Source: Chitinophagaceae bacterium
GTDB taxonomy: Bacteria; Bacteroidota; Bacteroidia; Chitinophagales; Chitinophagaceae
Assembly (NCBI GenBank): GCA_021151685.1
Contig: JAGKWS010000006.1
Location: 1-64,000 of the forward strand
Length of the DNA stretch: 64,000 nucleotides
Direction: 5' to 3'
Part shown: positions 27,058 through 36,037 of the stretch, piece by piece
How positions within the stretch are numbered: position 1 is the stretch's first letter
How the letters are laid out: the number at the start of each line of letters is the position of its first letter
The notes under the pieces: generated by a model
Seen by the model: the letters and a program-made list of their open reading frames with translations, nothing else
What the model was told of the DNA's origin: nothing
Databases searched by the model: none
Made by a program: the position numbers and the translations under genes

Positions 27058-27548
27058 ATGAGATACCCTAAATACGACCTTACAACATCTTCACAGACTG
27101 ATATATTTGAATTTGTCAGTATTGGAAAGAATGGTAACATCGCAAAAATGATTCAATATTGTGTTACCGAACATCCAGAATTTGTAAATCTTGCATTTGG
27201 TGACAAGAAAATGAACGCTGATGGCAGTTACTATATAGATGACCAATAGACTCTAATAACGGAGATAGAGATAAAGTGCTTGCCACCGTAGCTATGTCGG
27301 TGTACCAATACACATCTGTTTACAGTAATAAATTTATCGTTTTTGCGGGTAGTACGGATGCCCGAACTCGACTTTATAGAATGGCAATTGCTGCGAACTT
27401 TGACGAATTGAATAGCGATTATGAAATATTTGGCATTGTCATATCAAAAAACGGCATAATTTTAGTTGAGTTTAGCAAGAATTTGTTGTGTTTGGCCTTT
27501 GCTGCAAAGAGGAGGCAATTGATTAACTTTCAAAACACTGCGGTATGA
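27058..27548 (+). pseudogene. DUF6934 family gene, frameshifted
   Basis: Two adjacent frames together make one DUF6934-like protein of about 160 residues. The first (27058-27249) reads MRYPKYDLTTSSQTDIFEF ... VNLAFGDKKMNADGSYYIDD and stops at a TAG. The second frame is open from 27243 and continues D-S-N-N-G-D-R-D-K-V-L-A-T-V-A-M-S-V-Y, then IVFAGSTDARTRLYRMAIA and DYEIFGIVISKNG to 27548. The join needs loss of one base (or gain of two) near 27243-27249. DUF6934 has no known function and is common in Bacteroidota accessory DNA. No slippery sequence suggests programmed frameshifting. The end overlaps the next small frame by ATGA. Confidence 0.75.
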
Positions 27549-27703
27549 AAAACATGATGAAACCTCGAAACGCACAGGAACAACTCGGCGTATCCATAAA
27601 AGTAAATACTGAATTAGATAAGCTTTCTGAGAAAGTATTGTTTCCGGAGAAAGTGGAACGCATAAATAAGTTGGTAAAGCAAATCAGTGTATCTAAGAAA
27701 TAG
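27545..27703 (+). CDS. Small protein following the DUF6934 gene
   Basis: A 52-codon frame, MKNMMKPRNAQEQLGVSIKV, continuing with N-T-E-L-D-K-L-S-E-K-V-L and ending K-Q-I-S-V-S-K-K. It is lysine-rich and probably helical, with no signal peptide. Its ATG overlaps the stop of the DUF6934 frame (ATGA), a typical translational coupling arrangement, so the two were probably one small operon. No family or function is recognised. A hairpin terminator starts inside its stop codon. Confidence 0.55.
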   Translation: MKNMMKPRNAQEQLGVSIKVNTELDKLSEKVLFPEKVERINKLVKQISVSKK

Positions 27704-27724
27704 CCCCCGTTAAGGGGCTTTTTT
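27702..27724 (+). terminator. Terminator after the DUF6934 pair
   Basis: AGCCCC (27702-27707) pairs with GGGGCT (27714-27719) and is followed at once by a run of six T. It ends the short accessory operon just ahead of prfA. Confidence 0.8.
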
Positions 27725-27834
27725 GTGCCTTGCCGGTTTCGTCCCTGTCTTCAAACCATCTACTCTAATTCCTGCCGCTGTTGCGGTATTTGTGTCATGT
27801 ATCAGGCTTTCCCGCATAGCCCGTTGTTTTTGCT

Positions 27835-27842
27835 TAACTTTG
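27835..27842 (+). promoter_or_regulatory. Candidate -7 box for prfA
   Basis: TAACTTTG matches the Bacteroidota -7 element and lies 25 bases upstream of the prfA ATG. A clear TTG at the expected -33 distance was not found. Confidence 0.4.
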
Positions 27843-27867
27843 CACACTTTTTCAATCTTATATAATA

Positions 27868-28953
27868 ATGAGCTCCATCATAGAAAAGCTGGAAGCAATA
27901 AGCGCACGGTTCACAGACCTGGGCGTGGCACTTACCAACCCCGAGGTGGTGAGTGACAATAAACGCTTTTCGCAAATAAGCCGCGAATACCGCAAGCTGG
28001 AGAAGATAGTAACCGTGTACAAAACGTACCGTAACTGTCTGGACAGTTTGGAATTTGCCCGCGAGGTACTGGATACCGAAAGCGATGACGACCTGCGTGC
28101 ACTGGCCCGCGAAGACATAGCCAAAGACGAAGCCCGCGAAAAGGAACTGGAAGAAGAAATACGCCAGTTGCTGATACCTAAAGACCCACAGGACGAAAAG
28201 AATGCCATACTGGAAATACGTGCCGGTACCGGTGGCGACGAGGCCAGCATATTTGCCGGAGACCTTATGCGCATGTATGTGCGCTACTGCGAGCGCAAAG
28301 GCTGGAAGGTAGCCATACTATCGGAAACCGAAGGTACTGTAGGTGGCTACAAAGAGGTGCAGGTAGAGGTAGTGGGCGAAGATGTGTACGGTACCATGAA
28401 GTTTGAAAGTGGGGTACACCGTGTGCAGCGCGTACCAGCTACCGAGGCCAGTGGCCGGGTACATACATCGGCCGCTACGGTAGCGGTAATGCCCGAAGCC
28501 GAAGAAATAGACTTTGAACTGCGCGAAAGCGATGTGAAGATGGAAACTGCCCGAAGTGGCGGTGCGGGTGGCCAGAATGTGAACAAAGTAGAAACCAAGG
28601 TGATACTGACCCACTTGCCAACAGGAACGGTAGTAATGTGCCAGACAGAACGCTCTCAGCTGGGCAACCGCGAGAAGGCGATGAACATGCTGCGTACCCG
28701 CCTGTACGAAGAACAGGTGCGCAAACAAGAGGAAGAGATAGCCAACAGGCGTAAAAGTCTGGTAAGTACGGGCGACAGATCGGCCAAGATACGCACCTAC
28801 AACTACCCGCAGGGGCGCATCACCGATCACCGCATCAACATGACCATATACAACCTGGACAGTTTTATGAACGGAGACATACAGGACATGCTGGATGCGC
28901 TACAGTTTGCTGAAAATGCCGAGAAAATGCAGGCTGGCGAAACCGTTATATAA
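27868..28953 (+). CDS. prfA: Peptide chain release factor 1
   Basis: A 361-residue class I release factor of standard length. The catalytic GGQ motif is at 234-236 ([14 protein letters not shown]), which places water for peptidyl-tRNA hydrolysis. The region around [20 protein letters not shown] is the strongly conserved release factor core, with the codon-recognition domain just ahead of it. The P-A-T motif used by RF1 to read UAA and UAG (rather than the S-P-F of RF2) is visible in RVPATEA. It is transcribed alone, with a candidate -7 box close upstream. The adjacent dxr gene has its own -7 box. Confidence 0.97.
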   Translation: MSSIIEKLEAISARFTDLGVALTNPEVVSDNKRFSQISREYRKLEKIVTVYKTYRNCLDSLEFAREVLDTESDDDLRALAREDIAKDEAREKELEEEIRQLLIPKDPQDEKNAILEIRAGTGGDEASIFAGDLMRMYVRYCERKGWKVAILSETEGTVGGYKEVQVEVVGEDVYGTMKFESGVHRVQRVPATEASGRVHTSAATVAVMPEAEEIDFELRESDVKMETARSGGAGGQNVNKVETKVILTHLPTGTVVMCQTERSQLGNREKAMNMLRTRLYEEQVRKQEEEIANRRKSLVSTGDRSAKIRTYNYPQGRITDHRINMTIYNLDSFMNGDIQDMLDALQFAENAEKMQAGETVI

Positions 28954-29008
28954 CCGCTGGTTGGTGTGTTACAAGTTGCATTTTAACGTTTTAGCTTTTT
29001 CTTTTTAA

Positions 29009-29016
29009 TATCTTTG
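29009..29016 (+). promoter_or_regulatory. Candidate -7 box for dxr
   Basis: TATCTTTG, a TAnnTTTG match, lies 21 bases upstream of the ATG chosen for dxr (29038). That spacing supports the 29038 start over any more upstream one. Confidence 0.45.
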
Positions 29017-29037
29017 ATACACGTAAACAATCGGTAC

Positions 29038-30207
29038 ATGAAGCGAATAGCCATATTGGGTTCTACCGGCTCTATAGGCACCCAGGCACTGGATGTGGTA
29101 GCTGCCAACCCCAACCTGTTTCAGGTAGAGGTGTTGAGTGCCCACAGCAATAGTGCCCTGCTGATAGAGCAGGCCAGAAAATTTACACCCAATGCCGTGG
29201 TGGTGACCGATGAGGCCCGCTATGCTACTGTAAAAGATGCACTGCAGGGCACACCTACCAAGGTGCTGAGCGGCAGTAGCGCGCTGGATGAGGTGGTACA
29301 GTGGGAAACTGTAGATGTGGTGCTGGGTGCCATAGTGGGCTTTGCCGGCCTGCGCTCTACACTGGCTGCCATAAATGCGGGCAAGCGTATAGCCTTGGCC
29401 AACAAAGAAACACTGGTAGTGGCCGGCGAGCTGGTGATGCGCCTTGCTGCCGAAAAGCATGCGGAAATAATACCGGTAGACAGCGAACACTCGGCCATAT
29501 TTCAGTGCCTTGTGGGCGAAAACCCGGCCAATGTAGATAAGGTGATTCTTACTGCATCGGGAGGGCCGTTCCTGGGGCGCAAGTCCAACTATCTGGTGAA
29601 TGTAAAGGCATCGCACGCATTGCAGCACCCCAACTGGACCATGGGGGCCAAGATAACTATAGACAGTGCCACCCTGATGAATAAGGGGCTGGAGATGATA
29701 GAAGCCAAATGGCTTTTTGGGCTAAAAGACGAACAGATAGATGTAATAGTGCATCCGCAGTCCATCATTCATAGCATGGTACAGTTCAACGATGGTTCGG
29801 TGAAGTCGCAAATGGGCCTGCCCGATATGAAGCTGCCCATACAGTATGCCATGGCCTACCCGCAGCGCATAGCCAACCCCTACAAGCGGCTCGATTTTCG
29901 CGAGCAATCGAAACTAACATTTGAACAGGCCGATTATAAAACGTTCCGCAATCTGGCACTGGCCCGCGAGGCTATGGAGCGTGCCGGTAATGCCCCCTGT
30001 GTGCTGAATGCCGCCAACGAGGTGCTGGTACATGCGTTTCTGCAAAACAAAGTAGGCTTTCTGGAAATGAGCGATATGATAGAAAAAACGCTGAACAGCG
30101 TAACCTTCATAGAGCATCCTACGCTGGAAGACTACCAGAAGAGCGATGCCGAAGCACGCGAATATGCACAGGAGTATGCCAGAAAGAGCCAACTGTCTAT
30201 GTATTGA
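29038..30207 (+). CDS. dxr: 1-deoxy-D-xylulose 5-phosphate reductoisomerase
   Basis: A 389-residue enzyme of the non-mevalonate isoprenoid pathway that converts DXP to 2-C-methyl-erythritol 4-phosphate with NADPH. The nucleotide site is at the N-terminus (KRIAILGSTGSIGTQALDVV). Substrate and metal motifs follow: NKETLVVAGELV, PVDSEHSAIFQCL, the flexible loop around NWTMGAKITIDSATLMNKGL, and VHPQSIIHSMVQFNDGSVKS. I start at ATG 29038 because the Rossmann strand begins directly there and the promoter element ends just upstream. rseP follows on the same strand after 50 bases. Confidence 0.97.
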   Translation: MKRIAILGSTGSIGTQALDVVAANPNLFQVEVLSAHSNSALLIEQARKFTPNAVVVTDEARYATVKDALQGTPTKVLSGSSALDEVVQWETVDVVLGAIVGFAGLRSTLAAINAGKRIALANKETLVVAGELVMRLAAEKHAEIIPVDSEHSAIFQCLVGENPANVDKVILTASGGPFLGRKSNYLVNVKASHALQHPNWTMGAKITIDSATLMNKGLEMIEAKWLFGLKDEQIDVIVHPQSIIHSMVQFNDGSVKSQMGLPDMKLPIQYAMAYPQRIANPYKRLDFREQSKLTFEQADYKTFRNLALAREAMERAGNAPCVLNAANEVLVHAFLQNKVGFLEMSDMIEKTLNSVTFIEHPTLEDYQKSDAEAREYAQEYARKSQLSMY

Positions 30208-30257
30208 TAATGCCCGTCACTAACTGATAACAACCAAAAGTTCTACCAAAAAATTAT

Positions 30258-31640
30258 ATGCTTTTATCCACCCTCCTGTTGATGTCCGGCACTGCCATGA
30301 AGGTGCTGCAACTTTTTGTGGCCCTTTCTCTGCTGATAGTGCTGCATGAGTTCGGACATTTCTTTTTTGCCCGTCTGTTTAAGACAAGGGTAGAGAAATT
30401 TTACCTGTTTTTCGACTTCCTGTTTCCTTTTTCGGGCCTGCTCAATTTCTCTATCTTCAAAAAGATAAAGGGCGATACAGAGTATGGTATTGGCTGGTTT
30501 CCGCTGGGTGGCTATGTGAAAATAGCTGGCATGGTAGACGAAAGCATGGACACCGAGCAAATGGCCCTGCCACCGCAGCCGTGGGAGTACCGCAGCAAAA
30601 AGGCATGGCAGCGGCTGTTCATAATGCTGGGTGGTATAATAGTGAATGTAATAGTGGCAATCATTCTATATGTGGCTGTGTTTGGTATATATGGCGAGGA
30701 ATACTTGCCGGTAGCCAATGCCCGCTATGGCATTATGGCCGATAGTACGGCAGAGTCTATGGGTATACAAAGTGGCGATAAGCTGATAGCCATAGGCGGC
30801 AAACCCGTAACCCGGTTCGAGAATATACGCCCCATGATAGTGCAGGCCGAAGGTGGCAAGGTAACGGTGGAACGTAATGGACAAAAAATGGACCTGCCAA
30901 TAAAGGAGGGTATCATTCATACTATTATATCTCGCCCCAAGGCGGTGGGTTTTATAGGTCCCCGTATGCCTCTGGTGGTAGAAGAGGTGATGAAGGGTAG
31001 TGAGGCCGAAAAAATGGGCCTGAAGGCTGGCGATAGTGTGATAGCACTGAACAACCTGCCTGCCGAATTTATAGACCAGTACGATCATCAGGTACTATCG
31101 CTGGGTGGGCAAAATATTGTAATGACGGTAATGCGTGGAGGCCAGCGGGTAGACCTTAGCACAAAGCTGCCGGAAACCCGCAAGCTGGGTTTCAAAAGGC
31201 ATCTGGATGCCGAGCGTTACTTTGCGCTGGAGAAGATAAACTATGGCCCGGTACAAGCAATAGGTAAGGGGTTCTCATATACCTACGAGAAGTTTGTAGA
31301 GTATGTGCAGAGCTTTGGTATGCTGTTTACCTCTAAAGAAATAAAGGTGAGCGAAAGCATGGGGGGGATCATCAGCTTTGGCAAGATATTCCCTGCCGAG
31401 TTCGATATGCAAAAGTTCCTGATGCTGACGGCATTTGTATCCGTTATTCTGGCCTTTATGAACCTGCTACCCATACCGGGGCTGGATGGTGGTTATGTCA
31501 TCTTTCTGCTGTGGGAGATTATAACCGGCAAGCAGGTAAATGAAAAGATAATGGAACGGGCTACATCCATTGGGCTCATCATCTTGCTCAGCTTTATGGT
31601 GTATGCCAACGGGCTCGATATCTTCAGACTCTTTAAGTAG
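30258..31640 (+). CDS. rseP: RIP metalloprotease RseP (site-2 protease)
   Basis: A 460-residue inner-membrane zinc protease. The active site HEFGH lies at residues 30-34 in the first membrane helix, and the second metal ligand region LDGGYVIFLLWE is near the C-terminus. Two PDZ-like domains lie between, around SMGIQSGDKLIAIGGKPV and EKMGLKAGDSVIALNNLP. The family cleaves transmembrane segments such as those of anti-sigma factors and leftover signal peptides. ATG 30258 is used; an internal ATG at 30297 (MKVLQLFVAL) is also plausible. It follows dxr in a pairing common in Bacteroidota. Confidence 0.95.
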   Translation: MLLSTLLLMSGTAMKVLQLFVALSLLIVLHEFGHFFFARLFKTRVEKFYLFFDFLFPFSGLLNFSIFKKIKGDTEYGIGWFPLGGYVKIAGMVDESMDTEQMALPPQPWEYRSKKAWQRLFIMLGGIIVNVIVAIILYVAVFGIYGEEYLPVANARYGIMADSTAESMGIQSGDKLIAIGGKPVTRFENIRPMIVQAEGGKVTVERNGQKMDLPIKEGIIHTIISRPKAVGFIGPRMPLVVEEVMKGSEAEKMGLKAGDSVIALNNLPAEFIDQYDHQVLSLGGQNIVMTVMRGGQRVDLSTKLPETRKLGFKRHLDAERYFALEKINYGPVQAIGKGFSYTYEKFVEYVQSFGMLFTSKEIKVSESMGGIISFGKIFPAEFDMQKFLMLTAFVSVILAFMNLLPIPGLDGGYVIFLLWEIITGKQVNEKIMERATSIGLIILLSFMVYANGLDIFRLFK

Positions 31641-31694
31641 TGGGTAGTGTATTGAACACTAAATAGTATCATTTTCAAAATATTGTAATAGTAC

Positions 31695-33173
31695 ATGGAA
31701 TTACCAGAGCATTTGTGCATAGAGCAGTTGCGTGGCAACATAGAACGTATTGATATTCCCGCAGCGGCTGACGCACGTATGCAGCACAACCGCAACTGGC
31801 TGGAGGAAAAACTGAAGGCCGGTGGCACGCACTACGGCATCAATACAGGTTTTGGCTCTTTGTGCAATGTGCGGGTAAGCGATAACGACCTTGCTGCGCT
31901 ACAGGAAAATTTGGTATGCTCGCATGCCTGCGGCATGGGCGATGAAGTGCCTGCCGATATAGTGCGCCTGATGCTACTGCTGAAGGTACACGGACTGGGG
32001 CAGGGTTATAGTGGGGTACGCCCCCAAATAGTGCAGCGTCTGGCCGATTTCTACAATTTGGGCATTACCCCGGTAGTATACGAGTTGGGCTCTTTGGGTG
32101 CCTCGGGCGATTTGGCTCCATTGGCGCACCTGTGCCTGCCATTGTTTGGCAAGGGCGAGGTATATTACAACGGGCAGCGCATGCAAGCCGCAGATGCACT
32201 GCAACAGGCAGGGCTGCAACCCATGGCTCTGGCCGCCAAAGAAGGGCTGGCTTTGCTGAATGGTACCCAGTTTATGAGTGCCCATATAACATGGGCATTA
32301 CTCACAGCCCGCCGCCTGTCGGCATGGGCCGATGCAATAGGCGCACTCTCGGCCGATGCATTTAATGCAAAAAATGAACCTTTCCGCAGTCCGCTGCATC
32401 GTATACGTCCCCACAAGGGGCAGGTAGAGACTGCCGCACGCATACTCAATTGGTTGCAAGGCAGTGGTATACAAGAGCTGGAGAAAACACAGGTGCAAGA
32501 CCCATACTCTTTCCGCTGCATGCCACAGGTACATGGTGCCACGGCCGATGTGATAGATACCGTAATGCGTGTAGCTGAAACCGAAGTAAACTCGGTAACC
32601 GATAACCCCATTGTGTTTCATGATGAGGATGCAATAATGAGCGGGGGTAATTTTCATGGGCAGCCATTGGCCCTCCATGCCGATTTTTTGACGATTGCTA
32701 TGTCCGAACTGGCCAATATATCGGAGCGGCGCACCTACCTGCTCATCAGCGGTCAGCGTGGTTTGCCACCATTTCTTGCGCCCGATGCCGGCCTGAACAG
32801 TGGCTTTATGATAGCCCAATATACTGCCGCCGCCATAGTAAGCCAAAACAAACAATATTGTACGCCGGCATCGGCCGATAGTATTGTAAGTAGTAACGGG
32901 CAGGAAGACCATGTGAGCATGGGTGCCAACGCAGCCGTGAAGCTGCGCAAAGTTTTGCTGAATGTGCAGCGGGTGCTGGGCATAGAACTGCTTACTGCGG
33001 CACAGGCGTTGGATATGCGCCGCCCGCATCAGTCTTCTCCGGCCTTAGAGCGTTTGCATGCTGCCTTCCGTCAGTCGGCCTCTTTTATGGCTGCCGATGA
33101 GGTGTTGCACTACCGTCTGGTAGCCGCAGAGCGTTTTCTGGACAACGACCCCGAGACATTTATGGCCATCTAA
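31695..33173 (+). CDS. hutH: Histidine ammonia-lyase
   Basis: A 492-residue member of the aromatic amino acid lyase family. The tripeptide A-S-G at 136-138 (GSLGASGDLAPLAHL) forms the MIO electrophile. Other family blocks are present: NGTQFMSAH, DPYSFRCMPQVHGA, NSVTDNPIVF and GGNFHGQPLALHADF. The enzyme deaminates histidine to urocanate, the first step of histidine use. No hutU, hutI, hutG or hut regulator is nearby, so the rest of the pathway must be elsewhere. A tyrosine or other aromatic lyase activity cannot be fully excluded, but the active-site pattern favours histidine. Confidence 0.92.
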   Translation: MELPEHLCIEQLRGNIERIDIPAAADARMQHNRNWLEEKLKAGGTHYGINTGFGSLCNVRVSDNDLAALQENLVCSHACGMGDEVPADIVRLMLLLKVHGLGQGYSGVRPQIVQRLADFYNLGITPVVYELGSLGASGDLAPLAHLCLPLFGKGEVYYNGQRMQAADALQQAGLQPMALAAKEGLALLNGTQFMSAHITWALLTARRLSAWADAIGALSADAFNAKNEPFRSPLHRIRPHKGQVETAARILNWLQGSGIQELEKTQVQDPYSFRCMPQVHGATADVIDTVMRVAETEVNSVTDNPIVFHDEDAIMSGGNFHGQPLALHADFLTIAMSELANISERRTYLLISGQRGLPPFLAPDAGLNSGFMIAQYTAAAIVSQNKQYCTPASADSIVSSNGQEDHVSMGANAAVKLRKVLLNVQRVLGIELLTAAQALDMRRPHQSSPALERLHAAFRQSASFMAADEVLHYRLVAAERFLDNDPETFMAI

Positions 33174-33287
33174 AGCATAGATGACTTGTATATTATTGCG
33201 TTTTTATGCAAAAAACTGCTTAAACTTGTATAGGTAGTGCCGGTCCCGCACATCCATCCACCGTCCGGGCATCGATGAATCACTAAA

Positions 33288-34196
33288 ATGGAGCAACAGG
33301 CAAATTACATAGTATTTCAATGTTATGGCAATGAGGGCATTTTTTGCGAGTGCGCCTATGCCTTATTTTCTCTCTCTCGTGTGTATGGTGGCCTTGGGCC
33401 GGCCAACACCGAGGTGTGGATATATACCGACAAGCCGGAGTGGTTTGCACAGTTCCACAATCCGGGCCTGAAAATCAACTTCCGCAAAGTAGATGATGCC
33501 TTGCTGCACCAATGGCGTGGGGCTATAGACTTTGTGCACCGGGTGAAGATAGAGGTGCTGCTGGACTTTACCCGAAGCCACAGTGGTAATGTACTGTATG
33601 CCGACACCGATGTGGTATTTCTGAAACCGGTAGAGCCCATATTTGCCGCGGCGCGCCGGGGCGAGTTGTATATGCATGTAATGGAAGATGTGGTGAGCCG
33701 CCGGGCCAACCCCATACTGGCCAAGCTGGACACTTACCTGCACGACAATACCCCCATGCTTGTAGCTGGCAAACCGCTGTGGGATCTTGCCATGTGGAAT
33801 GCCGGAGTGTTGGGGTTCAATACCCTGCACCGCATGTTGCTGGAAGATGTGCTGGCCTTTACCGATACCGAGTACCCCAAGTTTCCCAAACATGTGGTAG
33901 AGCAGTTTGCATTTTCGGTCTACTTCAGGCAGGCGGGCCACATAAAGGCCGCTGCGCCTGCTATACTGCACTACTGGAACCTGAAGGAGGTGCGCCCATT
34001 GCTGGCATCGTTTATACAACAGTTTCATACCCGCTGCTGGGAAGATATAGTATCCTACAGCGATATGATACAAATGCATGTGCTGATGCAGGAAAAACTG
34101 AATTTTTACAGTAATATAGACATAGCAGGCAAGTTGCTGAAAAAGCACTGGCAACCAGCAGAATATAACTGGAACGAACTGCTGACACAGCGGTAA
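33288..34196 (+). CDS. Glycosyltransferase-like protein (GT-A fold)
   Basis: A 302-residue cytosolic protein. The order of elements is that of a GT-A nucleotide-sugar transferase: an N-terminal strand Y-I-V-F-Q-C-Y-G, a central D-x-D metal motif in NVLYADTDVVFLKPVE, and the later acceptor region WNAGVLGFNTLHRMLLEDVL. The tail has H-Y-W-N and a helical C-terminus. No membrane segment is present. Donor and acceptor are unknown. It stands alone between hutH and the MORN gene, not in a recognisable sugar cluster. Confidence 0.75.
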   Translation: MEQQANYIVFQCYGNEGIFCECAYALFSLSRVYGGLGPANTEVWIYTDKPEWFAQFHNPGLKINFRKVDDALLHQWRGAIDFVHRVKIEVLLDFTRSHSGNVLYADTDVVFLKPVEPIFAAARRGELYMHVMEDVVSRRANPILAKLDTYLHDNTPMLVAGKPLWDLAMWNAGVLGFNTLHRMLLEDVLAFTDTEYPKFPKHVVEQFAFSVYFRQAGHIKAAAPAILHYWNLKEVRPLLASFIQQFHTRCWEDIVSYSDMIQMHVLMQEKLNFYSNIDIAGKLLKKHWQPAEYNWNELLTQR

Positions 34197-34312
34197 AGTA
34201 CCAGTTTTGCACCGAACGGTGTGCGATATGGCTATGTAGCCGGATGGCCGTACGGCATGTTTTGCTAATTTTACGGCCCACACCCCGTAACACTTAAAAA
34301 ACGAACAAGCGT

Positions 34313-35125
34313 ATGATGCAGGCAAGGCAATGGATAATGACCATAATAATGTTGTGGGCAGGATGTGCCGTGGCACAGGTGGCACCCGGTACATACGCAT
34401 ACGATGGGCCGAAAGAGAATGGTAAAAAAAATGGCTATGGCACCTGCATATGGCCCAATGGCAATAAGTATGTAGGCGAGTTTGCAAACGACACCATGCA
34501 TGGCACAGGCACCATGTACTATGCCGATACCAGCCGGTACGAGGGCGAATGGCACAACGGCATACGCCAAGGCAAGGGTAAATATTTTTGGAAAAGCGGC
34601 AACCGCTACGAGGGCGACTTTGCCCGCGATACCATGAATGGAACCGGTAGTTGCATATGGACCAATGACGAACGCTACGAAGGGGGCTATGTAAACGGAA
34701 GCCGTACCGGAGAGGGGGTGTACTACTGGCCCAACGGAGATAAATATGTGGGGCATTTTGAGAACGATATGCGCCACGGCCGCGGCATATGTTACTACGA
34801 GAATGGTGCCCGCTACGAGGGGCCATGGGTAAAAGATAAGAAGAGTGGTAATGGCCTGTTTTACTGGAACAATGGCGACAAATATGATGGGCACTTTGAA
34901 AATGATGTAAAGGATGGTTATGGCAACTATTACATCTCATCGCCCAAGGCTAAGTACACTATAAAATACTGCCCGAGGGCCAAGAAGTATGTGGGCCAGT
35001 GGAAGAACGGTGTAAAGAATGGCCGTGGCAGCGTGTACAACAAAAAAAACAAGCTGCTGTTTCAGGGTATATTTGAAGAAGATCGCCCCAAGGGTCGCTA
35101 CCCAAGCAAAAACCGCCAAAAGTAG
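34313..35125 (+). CDS. Secreted MORN-repeat protein
   Basis: A 270-residue protein with a signal peptide (RQWIMTIIMLWAGCAVAQ) followed by eight to nine MORN repeats of about 23 residues with the pattern Y-x-G-x-[WF]-x-x-G-x-x-x-G-x-G (for example NRYEGDFARDTMNGTGSCIW, DKYVGHFENDMRHGRGICYY). MORN repeats form elongated beta hairpin rods that bind partners or membranes; most studied examples are cytoplasmic, so the exported form is worth noting. The tail is basic (RPKGRYPSKNRQK). ATG 34313 is used; the second methionine is equally likely. It converges on the D-cysteine desulfhydrase-like gene. Confidence 0.9.
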   Translation: MMQARQWIMTIIMLWAGCAVAQVAPGTYAYDGPKENGKKNGYGTCIWPNGNKYVGEFANDTMHGTGTMYYADTSRYEGEWHNGIRQGKGKYFWKSGNRYEGDFARDTMNGTGSCIWTNDERYEGGYVNGSRTGEGVYYWPNGDKYVGHFENDMRHGRGICYYENGARYEGPWVKDKKSGNGLFYWNNGDKYDGHFENDVKDGYGNYYISSPKAKYTIKYCPRAKKYVGQWKNGVKNGRGSVYNKKNKLLFQGIFEEDRPKGRYPSKNRQK

Positions 35126-35137
35126 CTGTTAGAACCA

Positions 35138-36037
35138 CTACTTGCCATATACCAGATGCTCCTGTACCGATGCATTGCCTTGCAAGCCACCGCTATGTAT
35201 GCATAGTATACGGTCTGTGCTGTTGAAGTATTGGTCGTTCAGCATTTCCTGTAGCCGGTACATCATTTTGCCGGTATATACCACATCCAGCGGAATGGCG
35301 TTTTCGGCATAGAAATCGTTCATAAACTGTAATAGTTCGTTATTCCATTTGCCAAAGCCGCCAAAAGTTTTGTCTGCCTCCATATGCCATGTGCCGTCTT
35401 TGCCGGTAGTATGGTCGGTAATGTAGGTGGCTTGTTCTTCTGTGCGTGGCATGGGTACAAAACCTATCATATACTGTGTGGCTGGTGTACTGTTGCGTAG
35501 CCCTGCCATAGTAGTGCCGGTACCCACGGCCAGTGCCACATGGGTATACTTGCCCGCCACAAAACGGTTGATGAGCCCCGCCCCGGTGCGGCCCCGCTCG
35601 TTGGCACCACCTTCGGGTATTATGTACAGGTCGTCGAAGTGTTTTACCAATTCCTCGGTATAGCCGGGTAGGTGGCGGTTCTTAAAATCATCGTGCGAGA
35701 TAAAGATGATTTCCATACCATAGTCGCGGCATTGCTGTAGCGATGGTGTTATGGTGCCATTGCCCCTTACCAGCCCCACACTGGCCAGCCCAAAGTGGCG
35801 TGCTGCATAGGCGGTTGCCACCAGATGATTGGACCATGCGCCACCAAATGTCACTACCGTTTTCAGGTGCAGGTCGGCAGCCCGTGCCAGATTCAGGCGT
35901 AGTTTATACCATTTATTGCCCGATACTACGGGGTGCAGTGCATCCAGCCGCAGCATGTCTATGGCGGCCACCTTGCCCTTGTACCATGTTTTGCGCAAGG
36001 GCTGTATTACTACATTCTGCTCATCAATTATAGCCAT
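35138..36037 (-). CDS. D-cysteine desulfhydrase / ACC deaminase family PLP enzyme
   Basis: A 299-residue PLP enzyme of the tryptophan synthase beta superfamily. The PLP lysine is in the motif VVSGNKWYKLRLNL. Substrate-side elements are TFGGAWSNHLVATAYAARHF, which carries the S-N-H of this subfamily, and the phosphate-binding glycine loop VGTGTTMAGL. The family cleaves D-cysteine or deaminates 1-aminocyclopropane-1-carboxylate; sequence reading does not decide which. I start at ATG 36037 (MAIIDEQNV), which overlaps the end of era by 14 bases, so the two are co-transcribed. Confidence 0.88.
   Translation of the reverse strand: MAIIDEQNVVIQPLRKTWYKGKVAAIDMLRLDALHPVVSGNKWYKLRLNLARAADLHLKTVVTFGGAWSNHLVATAYAARHFGLASVGLVRGNGTITPSLQQCRDYGMEIIFISHDDFKNRHLPGYTEELVKHFDDLYIIPEGGANERGRTGAGLINRFVAGKYTHVALAVGTGTTMAGLRNSTPATQYMIGFVPMPRTEEQATYITDHTTGKDGTWHMEADKTFGGFGKWNNELLQFMNDFYAENAIPLDVVYTGKMMYRLQEMLNDQYFNSTDRILCIHSGGLQGNASVQEHLVYGK

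Noticed and set aside
27243..27249. Programmed frameshifting in the DUF6934 gene
   Set aside because: No slippery heptamer or downstream pseudoknot is evident; a simple indel is the better explanation.
33363..34940. A 525-codon minus-strand frame across the glycosyltransferase and MORN genes
   Set aside because: It lies antisense to two recognisable genes and has a His/Cys/Arg/Tyr-rich composition typical of a frame shadow.
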